Shown: one piece after another, positions 24,258-34,650 of the stretch
Layout of the letters: each line of letters starts with the position of its first letter
Position numbering within the stretch: the first letter of the stretch is position 1
From: Fusarium oxysporum f. sp. lycopersici 4287
Lineage: Eukaryota; Ascomycota; Sordariomycetes; Hypocreales; Nectriaceae
Direction: 5' to 3'
DNA: 64,000 nucleotides
Assembly (NCBI RefSeq): GCF_000149955.1
Contig: NC_030987.1
Span: forward strand, 2,509,236 to 2,573,235
Translations under genes and position numbers: made by a program
Notes under the pieces: model-generated
Seen by the model: the letters and a program-made list of their open reading frames with translations, nothing else
Database searches by the model: none
Told to the model about the DNA's origin: nothing

Positions 24258-26272
24258 CTCGACAGTTGATTTAGCGGGCGGAAAGAGAGTCGAGAAGTTT
24301 GCTGAGAAAAAGAACGGATCGTAGTGAAGAGTAACGGACCAACAGGTGATCAACACCTATGTTAACGAGTGACTGAGAATGGGAAACGCTGCGCTGCACT
24401 GCAACGAGGAGGTTGGGAGAGACGTTCAACAGCAGTTAGTTGACGGGGGAGAGAACAAGAATTATACCCAATCCAGGTGAGAAAGTGGGATGTTTAGATG
24501 CGATCACAGGCGGAGATGGTAGTGTTTCAAGTATAGTGGATGAGTATGAAACAAGGAGCACAATATGCAGAGAGGATGGTTTATTTTGAGCGACATTTTG
24601 GGACCAGATTGATTAGACTCGGAAAAATTAGTGCTGTTTTGCTTTTAAATATATTGAGTCGTTACGAGTGAAACAGGGTGACGGGTTGTGTTTGTTTAAT
24701 TGCGATGATCATACCGGAGGATTTGGTGTTTGTTTTCCGTTTTTTGATGGGGACGATGTTTCGAGCAAAGTGCCATATTCATGCCGAGATCAACGCGTAT
24801 AGGTATAGGAAAACGTGTGATTGGAAAGCGATTAGGGGGGGGGGGGGGGGTTTGAAACGAGCGTCTATACGCCGTGTATGTGTAAGGAATTATATGTGAT
24901 GATCAACCATATGATCCTGTATTCTTGGAGTTTAATTCGCTGCCATTAAGACTGACTGAGCGCAGGACCATATCGACATTATATACGCTTTGACTATCAC
25001 TGTGTCTCTCTTGAAGTCCTCGAAACAAACTAGCAATTGTCTCTTTCTTTGAAACGCTCTATCTTTTGTGCCTTGGCTTTCTCCCATGCGCATAATTTAC
25101 AGCCTCGCATCGAGTCCAGATCAGCACTCTCAATCTCCAACCTCAAGATCAAAGGTCGTTGATCAATACCAATTTCACATGATAAAAAAACCTGGTCACA
25201 ACTGCCGTCAAACTTGAATATCAGGGCCTATACCGTTACAGTAGGATTTATCTCCTTGCAAACTTAAATACCCTTCCTTGCAATATCTCGTGATAGAAAC
25301 TATTGAGTTTCTTGTCTCTCAGTAACTCCCCCGGGCCGACAGTGGAGAAGAGTGACGCTTCAGTGGATTGAGAGCCCCCACTCCCAGCGGCTCATCAACC
25401 CCGGTCCTGGAGATGATGACGCGAGGAGCATTGGCCAGTGATAGAGCAATTCGTTGGTTTATTTGTTGGGTGATGTTTGTACTCTTAATATGACTTCATA
25501 TTTCGTGGATCTCTGTCTCAAGGCAGCCATGAAAAAGTCTTGGCCAGGCAGTCTTGGTCTTGGTTCATGGTCACTATTTCCCACGGCATAAGAGTTGATT
25601 ACGCTAATGTAGAAAAAAATGTCATTTCCAGTATCTTGACCTCGTTATTCCCAGACGTCATTGTCTCGGCCGATACAATACTCAAATATGACGGTTCTTC
25701 AGACTGTTGCTCGTTCATCGAATTGACCCTCTTTATTAAGCCCGCCAGTATCCATATTACCCCCCATCAACTCCTGGGGTCATCATCTTGGCTCCGTCTT
25801 GGCTCCACGTCAAAATGATCCCCCAAAAACCTGTATCATGGACTGCTCGGTTCAGGTGACCCCTCCAAGAAAAAGGGCCGTTACCACGATGATGGAATGG
25901 CTCTGATGATCGTCGGAACTCGGCTGAGGGTGAGTGAGACCCTTTCTTTTATTGTTTTACTCGATGTAACTCTCAGCTCGTCGCTTGACTCGATTCCCGA
26001 GCCCCGATGAACTGTTCTTGTCCCGTCTAGTCCTAGCTAGGGGTATTATCGGCCCCCAGTTTTGGGATCATTGCCAGTTCCTGATATCATCGTCATGGCC
26101 TATCAATAGAATGGTATTAACTAACATTGTCAGGTCAGCTGGAAGAAGAAAATACTGTGAGGGACCTTGATCATTTTCCATATTGTGTGATTTCTATCCA
26201 TTGTAAACTCCATCGCCCAATCTTCTCTTCATTGTTTTTCTCTTCATATCATACTCAGCCATCACCGTCATC
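24258..26272. other. Divergent intergenic region, 2.0 kb
   Basis: It lies between the Hce2-type gene and the NACHT_N gene, transcribed away from each other, so it should hold both promoters. It contains a 16-base poly-G run at 24835-24850. Frames at 24678-24899 and 25540-25818 have no recognisable features. Confidence 0.5.
24835..24850 (+). repeat. Poly-G homopolymer, 16 bases
   Basis: An uninterrupted run of 16 G. Its length is unreliable in most sequencing chemistries, and it could form a G-quadruplex. Confidence 0.9.
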
Positions 26273-27348
26273 ATGAAAACCGCTTCACAGCCTTCAGCTC
26301 CCCATAACGCAACAAGCAAAGTAAAGCGGCTCGTCGGCAAAATTCGCCGCCACTCACATCCTCCATCCCCTGAAGCTTCCTCAACATCTCCCTCATCATC
26401 CGCGAACCCATCTCGCGAATCTTCATCATGTCCTATTCCACATATCGGCAAACATAGCCAACGCCAGAGTCGCCGCGGATCAGCCTCAGAGGAGGAAGAG
26501 CGCGCTCACGATCTTGAACTCTGGAACGCAGCATACGATGTCCTCAAGCGAGATGGCACGTCTTCGGGTCTTGTGCTCGCATATGAGAGCATTGTTTCTC
26601 ATGCACTTCCTGATACTTTGAGGCCGGGGCATAACGGGAACGGGAATGGGCTGCCGACAGAAAGTGAGAGGAGAGCGGAACTTATGATGATGATTGCAAA
26701 GTCTGGTTTAAACCGCGAAGTTAAGGAGACGTCACAAACAGACTCGGGAGATGTCGAAGCAAGAGAAAACCTGATTCATACAAGGTCGACTATAGCTTCA
26801 TTGCTCGATGACCAGCCCAGCGCCGCTGTCGCTTGGGCGGGCTTCTGCTCACTAACACCAGTAGGCTGCGACCTCAACCCATTGAACTACAATACTAATA
26901 CCATCAATAGCTTCTACTGGAACCTCTTCTACGACATGAAGATATCCGCCAGGGGTTTGTGCATATTGCACACACCATTCCTCACTACATGACCCTCCAT
27001 CGCGTCCTACATCCATCATCCTGGACCTCACTACCAGAGTTCCAACGTCAACAGCCGCAAGTCCATCAGACTCTTCTAACACTTTATCGACGCATCCTCG
27101 AATACGAGATGAACATTGTCTGCGCCGCTGCGAGTGCCTGGAACATGGCTGCTCGCAACGTCGTCGATTGGCATGGCTGGAAGGCTATGGCTGATGCTGT
27201 GCGAGACATGGATGCTGAGTTGATGGGCTATGTCGAGAAGAACGGCACAGATGAGGCTAGGGCGTTGATGGAGGTTCAGAGGAAGTTGGAGCCTGAAGGA
27301 GGAGGGCGTGGTGAGTTACAAGACGATACTTCACCTCCAAATGCGTAA
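26273..27348 (+). CDS. Stand-alone NACHT_N (NLR N-terminal) domain protein
   Basis: The preferred model has exon 1 26273-26954, an 83-nt intron 26955-27037 (GTTTGT donor, CCAG acceptor) and exon 2 27038-27348, giving 330 aa. After a Ser/Pro-rich lead of about 75 aa comes LWNAAYDVLKRD, the opening of the 'NWD NACHT-NTPase N-terminal' domain found in fungal NOD-like receptors. It continues with LVLAYESIVS, AVAWAGFC, FYWNLFYDM, LYRRILEYEMNIVC and VVDWHGWKAM near residue 270. No NACHT ATPase, WD40, ankyrin or TPR segment follows; the frame ends about 50 aa after the domain. In fungal NLRs this domain sits ahead of the NTPase and is thought to be the signalling end. The donor is not consensus. The alternative is a one-base frameshift near 26943. 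The intron model is preferred because it keeps the spacing of the domain. Confidence 0.65.
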
Positions 27349-27637
27349 GAATACAAGACAAGCCAACAATGAAGGGTGCATTACAAGCAAGGTCATTTTC
27401 TATAAAGTCAATTTCAATCGATTTACCCAGATAGCCAAATCTGCAGGTTCCCCTTTTCCCCAATCCAGACTCCAGACTCCATGCTCCGTCCTTTTGACCA
27501 AGCCAGTGTAGGATTTTGCTTTTCTCCTTTAGCCAAGTCGCGATTAAATCAACCAGTCTATCCCACCGACCAATTACCATACACCCAAAGACCATCATGC
27601 TCCGGTTCTGCAAGAATATTCCTTTAAAACGCCCCAT

Positions 27638-28950
27638 TTACTGCCCAATATTTTGAAGGATACCCTGCTTGTCAAGGTTGCTCAGAGTATCACCATACTC
27701 ATTGATATGTCGCTGCCAGCGACTGGCATCGCCCTGGAAGCCAATCGCCCCCAACATGACTGACCATCCAGGCATCTGATCACGGGTCACAAGTTCATAT
27801 ACACGACAGAGGATTTGATGAAATTCCACCTGAGGTCTCATCGCAACCGCGTACAAATGTCGCACCAAGTCAGCCCAGCCGGCAATAAAGTCGACGTCAA
27901 ACGTGGACTCGGGGTACCGGAACTCGATAGTGTCGTACTTGGACACAACCAGTGCACAGCGGGTGGTTGTGTGAAGAGATCCTTCATCGAATTTTCGGAG
28001 TGCGATGCCCAAGCTAGCCAGGCTGGTTTCCGACCACAGGCGTTTCATAGATCCCAGCAGACCTTTGTCAACTTTCTTGCGCCAGTGGAGCTGTCGCATG
28101 ACCTCTCCGAGTGCTTCAACAAGAGCTGCGCCCTCGCCGTACACTGCTGGTTCACCCCTTTCCATGGCGATTCGAGATTCAACGCTGATACGCGCCGAGT
28201 AAGGAGAAGTCGAGCGGAAAGGATGGCACAGAGGGTACAGCAGAGAATCTTCCAGCAGCCAGACTAAAGATGCAAGGCGCAGCGCAGTCTCTAGCTGCAT
28301 GCTGCCGGCGTCGTTGACGTGAAGGTGTAGTCCACAGCCAGAATTGAGTCCAACTACCATGCCGCCCTGCACTGCCGCAAGGCACTTTCTTAGGGTAGGT
28401 AGCCCCTGACTGAACTCTTCAGGCCGAGTGAGAATAGGGCTGTTGAGTTCAGTTCCATACCAGTCGTACTTGTTTGAAGGTGTCATTCCGGACTTACTAA
28501 CGCAGTCTCTGGTGATGTGACGCTCTGGAACAATGAACCAAAAATCAGTCTTGGACACTGGTCCACTAACAGACTCATTATTCCAAGCTCGAATGTCTCC
28601 GCTATTATCTGTGAGCGGAAGAATTGCAGTGCCAGGTATCTGGGCAGGGCTGATAGGCGAAGGAGGTATGAGGCTACACGAGACGGAGACCCCGCTGTTG
28701 GCGATCAATTCGCATACCTTGTGAATACAAGACGGCTCGATGTCTTTGTATTCTCCCATCACGAGGCCTAGGAAAGCTTCCGGCGTTGTAGGACAGGCCC
28801 ATCGAGCCTCACCAGTCACGGCGTCAGAGTTTGGGATCTGCAGTGCAACCATAAACTCCAACTCGATACCGAAACTTATGGACTGCGGTATCGGCATTGC
28901 TGGGCTCGCCCCACCTACGGGGATCGCAGGGGTCTTTCTCGACGGTGAAA
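27638..28950 (-). CDS. Putative amidoligase (Amidoligase_2 family), 5' end in gap
   Basis: About 437 C-terminal codons are visible, uninterrupted, ending at 27638. The start lies in or beyond the N run (28951-29402). Motifs in order: SFGIELEFM, which opens the fold with the metal-binding Glu pair typical of glutamine-synthetase-like amidoligases; YGTELNSPI; the glycine/histidine strand GCGLHLHVN; and TIEFRYPESTFD. This set is characteristic of the fungal and bacterial Amidoligase_2 family, which comparative genomics predicts to form amide or isopeptide bonds using ATP. The substrate is unknown. The gene is convergent with the NACHT_N gene, with 289 bp between the stops. On the far side of the gap (29403-29460, minus) a short open stretch could belong to its first exon, but no start can be fixed. 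Confidence 0.75.
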
Positions 28951-29402
28951 NNNNNNNNNNNNNNNNNNNNNNNNNNNNNNNNNNNNNNNNNNNNNNNNNN
29001 NNNNNNNNNNNNNNNNNNNNNNNNNNNNNNNNNNNNNNNNNNNNNNNNNNNNNNNNNNNNNNNNNNNNNNNNNNNNNNNNNNNNNNNNNNNNNNNNNNNN
29101 NNNNNNNNNNNNNNNNNNNNNNNNNNNNNNNNNNNNNNNNNNNNNNNNNNNNNNNNNNNNNNNNNNNNNNNNNNNNNNNNNNNNNNNNNNNNNNNNNNNN
29201 NNNNNNNNNNNNNNNNNNNNNNNNNNNNNNNNNNNNNNNNNNNNNNNNNNNNNNNNNNNNNNNNNNNNNNNNNNNNNNNNNNNNNNNNNNNNNNNNNNNN
29301 NNNNNNNNNNNNNNNNNNNNNNNNNNNNNNNNNNNNNNNNNNNNNNNNNNNNNNNNNNNNNNNNNNNNNNNNNNNNNNNNNNNNNNNNNNNNNNNNNNNN
29401 NN
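28951..29402. other. Assembly gap, 452 N
   Basis: A run of unknown bases covering the 5' part of the amidoligase gene. Confidence 1.
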
Positions 29403-29697
29403 TGCTGTCGAGTAGTTCGGCCACTAACCAGCACAGAACAGCTCAATTCTTAACAAGCACGATAAGGTGATCATGGTTCTATTCATAAACTAAACATTCG
29501 GTAACCTCAATCATGGTAACAACATAAGCCGTTCAAAAACCTTTGGCTTTCGACTGGGCAATGAACGGAGTGACACTTGTCTCTTAAAAAAAAGTCTGAC
29601 CGGTCCAGAACGTGTGATTTAGAGGTATCGGGAGTGGTAGGGCGATCCTTGCACCCAATCTTTTGACATAATGCCAGGGGTGAAGATTGGGTGAGAT

Positions 29698-30059
29698 CTA
29701 CACCTCAACGTCAAAAAGCTTTGTGAGTCGCGGAGAAGCACTCGAGTCTCGTGATTTTGGACGTGGTGATAGGTCCAGCATACTGGTAACCCACCTTTCA
29801 GCCTGTTTTGAAACTAAGAACATGATTGACTGATTCGTCTTATCGTAGTATTGTGCCATTAAAATGTGTTGAACAAAGAGGACTCGGTGAGGAATAGTTG
29901 ACTTACACGAGGAGGAAGTGCAGGAAGAGTCGGCGCATCAACGTTACTCCGCAACGACCAATCATTAAGCTGCGCGGCATTTGCTAGGAGCTCGAAAAGA
30001 AGATGCCCTGTGACGAAATCCCCTAATTTTGTCCACTGCCTCCCGGGGTGCAGTTCCAT
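29698..30059 (-). CDS. Small two-exon protein, 85 aa, unknown
   Basis: Exon 1 is 30059-29907 (51 codons) and exon 2 is 29802-29698 (34 codons plus TAG). They are joined across a 104-nt intron (29803-29906) with a perfect GTAAGT donor and an ACAG acceptor, phase 0 on both sides. The product begins MELHPGRQWTKLGDF, continues with a hydrophobic helix (HLLFELLANAAQL) and ends with a Ser/Pro/Arg-rich stretch and LTKLFDVEV. The consensus donor, matching phases and ordered sequence argue that it is real. The family was not recognised. It lies between the amidoligase gap and HIR1, 265 bp from the HIR1 start, and is transcribed divergently from HIR1. Confidence 0.5.
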
Positions 30060-30324
30060 TGTGACGGGCGAGGAATAGCTGACCCTGCGTCCTTGATTGA
30101 CTGACTGGCCTGGGCCCAAAAAACGCGACGTCGCGTTAACTCCAATTTAAGCCAAACTCCATCCTCATCATCATCTTCAAACAACGTCAATTATTTCCAC
30201 CGCTGAATTGATCGCATCGCATTCGAATTCATCGCGACGAGTATTGTCAACCTTTGGTTTATTCACAGCGTAGCCCTCGACTCAAACACGATTCCTCCCC
30301 GGGCATGCCACTCGACTTTGCATA

Positions 30325-32875
30325 ATGCGTATGATCAAGCCTTCATGGCTAAGCCATAGCGGCGAGCAAAAGGATTTCGAGGTTTACAGCTGCCATGTCT
30401 CCCCGGATGGAAAACGACTTGCGACTGCTGGCGGCGATGGACACGTCCGCGTTTGGTCAACCGAAAGTATCTACAATGCCGACACACCAAAGTACAACAA
30501 GCCGCGCCAGCTCTGCCACATGAGCCATCATCTTGGAACAATTCACTCGGTTCGCTTTTCGCCTAATGGACGTTATCTTGCCAGTGGAGCGGACGACAAA
30601 ATTATTTGCGTATACCACCTGGATAAAGGGCCCCCAGCTGCCACCTTTGGCACCAACGAGCCTCCTCCTGTCGAGAACTGGAAGACATACAAACGTTTAA
30701 TTGGTCACGACAATGATGTTCAGGATCTCGCCTGGTCATACGATTCTTCGATATTGGTTTCTGTTGGCCTTGATTCAAAGGTCGTCGTCTGGTCTGGTCA
30801 TACGTTCGAGAAGCTGAAGACTCTGCCTGCACACCAAAGTCATGTCAAGGGTATCACCTTCGATCCTGCGAACAAATTCTTTGCAACCGCAAGCGACGAC
30901 CGAACGATCAAAATCTTTCGATTTACTTCGCCTGCACCTAATGCGACACAGCACGATATGGTTAACAACTTTGTTCTTGAAACGACCATCAGCTCACCAT
31001 TCAAGAGCTCGCCCCTAACTACGTACTTTCGACGATGTTCGTGGTCCCCTGACGGTAATCACATCGCAGCTGCCAACGCTGTGAACGGCCCCGTGAGTTC
31101 TGTTGCTATCATCGAGCGGACGAGATGGGATAGTGAAATCAATCTTATCGGCCATGAAGCCCCAACGGAAGTGTGCATGTTCTCCCCTCGTCTGTTTCAC
31201 ACGTCAAAGCCAGATGCGAGTGCAGCCGATGGGGCCGCGACATCGCTCGTGACAGTGATTGCATCAGCTGGCCAGGACAAGACTTTGAGTATATGGAACA
31301 CAAATACGTCCAGGCCGGTGGTCGTGTGTCAAGACTTGGCAGGCAAGTCAATATCTGATCTAGCGTGGACTCCGGATGGACAGACCATTTTTGCGTCTAG
31401 TCTAGACGGTAGCATTGTGGTTGTAAATTTCGAGGAGGGAGAGCTCGGCTGGGTAGCGCAACCAGAGGAGAACGTCAAGGCACTTCAGAAATATGGCGCG
31501 TCGCGGAAGGGAATGGGTATAGCTGAGGACGTCGATGGCCTCATTCTGGAAAACCAGAGTAAAGAGGGAGAGTCGCGGGCTGTAGAGTCGAGGATGGGTG
31601 CACTAATGGGAGACTTTTCTGAGTCAACCAAGGAGTCAACACCTGTCGCTAATGGCTCTAAACCCAATGGCACTTCGGCGAAACCATCGACAAATGGCCA
31701 AGCTGAGCCAGAAAACGAACCAGAGAAGCAGCCAGAAGAGGCAGCTAACAAGACAGCCGAACGTGTCAAGGAATTGAAATCGCGGGTCACTATCGGCAAA
31801 GATGGCAAGAAGCGAGTTGCACCTTTGTTGGTGTCATCATCAGGGACAGGCACGTCTTCATTGCCTCAAACTCAGTTGGTTGGAACAACAAGTACCAACA
31901 AGAACACACAAAATGATACACCGCAGACAATAATTGACATGAGCAAGCCTTATGACGGCCTGCCCAAGGGAGGTATTGCCGCCATGTTGCTTGGTAACAA
32001 GAGGCAAATCAACCTGGGTGATGACGAAGATGAAGAGGAGCCGGTTGCCAAGCGTGTTGCAACAGGTCCTACACCTATCGTCACTGATGGCCCTAATGGG
32101 GTCGAGCCAGCAGCCCTCGTACCTGTTCAGAATGGCGTTGTTCCCACACCTGAGTTCCTCAGGCCCGCAGTCATGAATGTCTCTATGTCCTTCGCTCAAG
32201 TCAGATTAGCTGTACCGAAGATCAGGTCACATATTCTTCGACCGCTGGACAGAGGAGTTTTACAGGGTGAGAGCTCCTTAGAAGAAGCAACAAAGACCCC
32301 AGAAAACATAATTCTGGAAGCGAAGAATGATGCCACCCATGGCCATCCTTCGCATGTCATAGTCAGCAAAAGGGGCGCTCTTATTTGGGAAGAGTGGCTT
32401 CCCAGAGATGTGATTCTAGTAACAGCGACGAAACACTTTTGGGCAGTGGCTTGCGAAGATGGATCTGTGCATACCTGGACCTCTGCTGGAAGAAGGCTTC
32501 TCACCCCTATCATACTTGAGTCGCAGCCTGTTATCCTGGAAGCTCGCGATCACTGGCTGCTGTGCATTACAGCTGTCGGCCTTGCCCACGTTTGGGACAT
32601 GAAAACCCAATCTTCTCCCAATCCTCCGGTGTCGCTTGGACCAATTCTGGATATCGCCACAATATCGCTTAACCAACACAGCGCGACGGCTGGCCCTGGT
32701 GTTACTTCTGCCCATCTCAACAGTACCGGCCACATCATTGTGACCCTGACCAATGGTGATGGCTACTGCTACGCTCGAGAGATGTATACATGGCAACGCC
32801 TAAGTGAAGCTTGTGGGCCGTGGCTCACATACTGGAACTCGACGATCTCCATTTCTGCTTGCATCTACAGCTGTG
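30325..32875 (+). CDS. HIR1: Histone chaperone HIR1/HIRA, 3' end in gap
   Basis: One open exon of 850 codons runs from MRMIKPSWL into the gap. The N-terminal half is a seven-bladed WD40 propeller, with repeats such as DGHVRVWS, DDKIICVYH, DSKVVVWSG and DDRTIKIFR spread over residues 1-385. An acidic, Glu/Pro-rich linker follows, then the B-domain (RVTIGKDGKKRVAPLL, about residues 485-502), which binds Asf1 in the family. A Hira-type C-terminal domain comes next (about 660-840, with IWEEWLPRD, FWAVACEDGSVHTW and GLAHVWDM). HIR complexes deposit H3-H4 outside S phase and repress histone genes. The last 60 bases before the gap lose agreement with the family through several apparent one-base deletions. 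About 200 C-terminal residues are expected in the gap. Confidence 0.93.
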
Positions 32876-32975
32876 NNNNNNNNNNNNNNNNNNNNNNNNN
32901 NNNNNNNNNNNNNNNNNNNNNNNNNNNNNNNNNNNNNNNNNNNNNNNNNNNNNNNNNNNNNNNNNNNNNNNNNNN
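32876..32975. other. Assembly gap, exactly 100 N (size unknown)
   Basis: A run of exactly 100 N, the usual placeholder for a gap of unknown size. It must hide the 3' end of HIR1 and the 3' end of the facing coiled-coil gene, so the true gap is probably larger. Confidence 0.95.
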
Positions 32976-33531
32976 TTCTAGCAGTTTCGTCGTCAGACAA
33001 GATGTCACCGTTCGATGAAGCGGCAGTGGCAGGAGAATCCATGGCTGAGGATAATTCCGAAGAGAGCGATCGCGTAAAGGATGACCTTGGCCCAGCCTTC
33101 AGATCATTTGTTCTAGAGTCAGAAAGGAAAGACTCGGGTCGGGTATGGGTCGGTGTGGCCACAGAAATAACCGACTCGCGCTTGGGGTTGACATGACGGG
33201 CCTCATCAACGGCATCCTGCATCTCAGCAATCTTACGCATAGCATCCTCGTACTTGGCGTGGAGAGAGTCATAGTCATGAAGAGTCGACTCATGCTCCAC
33301 GCGCAAGTCAATAAGCTCCTGGGTAACGTTCTCAAGCTTGTCAGCAACAAACTTGGATTGAGCTGGGCTTGGTGGAGGGCCCTCTTCGGTTGGCTTCTCA
33401 AGACGCAGAAGATCCTCATCCACTTCCTCACTATGGCAAAAGTTGTACAAACTAACAGCAAACAGGAAAATACCGCGAGCTTCAGCGATTGACGCTTCAA
33501 TACGCAAGAATTCTCGACATAAGTTTAGAGG
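32976..33531 (-). CDS. Partial coiled-coil protein, C-terminus in gap
   Basis: The minus-strand frame enters the gap after about 185 codons. It contains LRIEASIAEAR, then DEDLLRLEKP, a Pro-rich PSPAQS, a strong coiled coil (ENVTQELIDLRVEHES with DSLHAKYEDAMRKIAEMQD) and a Ser-rich disordered segment that reaches the gap. A 51-nt intron (33423-33473, GTATTT donor) would splice in frame. Without it the frame is also open, so both forms are possible. The N-terminus is unresolved: the frame is open to 33855 but that part does not look like protein. The composition resembles fungal cell-polarity or kinesin-type coiled-coil proteins, but no family could be named with confidence. Convergent with HIR1. 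Confidence 0.55.
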
Positions 33532-34650
33532 ATGGCTCAGTGGACGTTGAGCAAATGGATGTGGAGGCTTAAACAAAAGGCATAGTTTTAAGGTTGTATC
33601 ATTATCGTAATACATGTAGTTCCTATGCGGTGACAGGGGCGAGGACGGCGGACACTCTTTTCTGATTAACAGGCAAATATGGCGTTGAGGCTTATCTACC
33701 AGGGATCTGATGGTCCAGCGGTGCGAACTTGGGGTACAGGCAGGCGATAGACTACTGTTGGTGCTCGTTGATACGAAAGAACGCCTGGTTAATGAGGGCA
33801 TGCAAACACAGTCATGCAGTACCATCCTGAGAGTGTATTGATTGGTGAAGTTCATGACAAATGGTTAATGTGGGTGAGCAAAGTGATTCTCGACACACCG
33901 TTATCTTTCATCGTTCCCTCTGTAACACAACCGACTGAGATTGCTGCGGCTCATGATCACATGCCATGTTTGGTGAAGAGTGGCGTTGAGTGAAGGTGAG
34001 GAAACAGGATGATGTTATCGTGAGTGGGCAAATGAGTGCATCACCAACACCGGTCTGTTGTTGTTTCTGGGCTTCTCCGGTCCGGATCTTTTCTTCCGGT
34101 CACTCCAGAGCCTCTGGGCAACTACTTCTTTTCTTATCAAGCTGGTGTTTAGTGTGTTGATGAGGTAAGATACTGCACCTGCTCGCAGCTGCCACGTCCA
34201 TGTCCGCCTCCACATTGAATCACCTGCCAACCTGCATCTCCTTGGTTCTTCTCGCCTGAGGATACAATAACCACAAGGTGGAGGATTATTAGTAGGTACA
34301 ATCCCCCCCAGTTTGTCTTCTCGCTTCTCTTACTTCATTCTTCTTATTCTTCATCCTTTGATTCGTTATTCTACTTCGAACCTGGAATCGAAAGCAATCA
34401 CAATCACAAGCACCATCTCTTCTCTTTAGCACGTCTAGAACGTTTCGTTGCTCAGCACCTAAGGTGCCTTTACACTCCTTTCATTCTCATACTCCTTTCT
34501 CAAAGCCTCTTCCTCTCCACCTTGCACTTCATCTGCCTAAGGTACTCAATAGCCTTCATCTTTACGGCCTTTAACCCTTCCGGTCCTCTCTTCGTTCAAG
34601 GCATTTGACAATTCTTCCCCTGAACGTTGAACCTTATCTCCACCTCCATC
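33532..34650. other. Intergenic, promoter of the GT15 gene
   Basis: The half nearest the GT15 start (34300-34640) is strongly pyrimidine-rich (C/T runs), as in promoters and 5' UTRs of highly expressed fungal genes. The other half may include upstream exons of the partial coiled-coil gene. None could be supported. Confidence 0.45.

Noticed and set aside
33532..33855. Extension of the partial coiled-coil protein to an N-terminus near 33855
   Set aside because: The extra residues are Cys/Pro/Ser-rich with no order, and the start codon is not convincing. Probably untranslated or intronic sequence.
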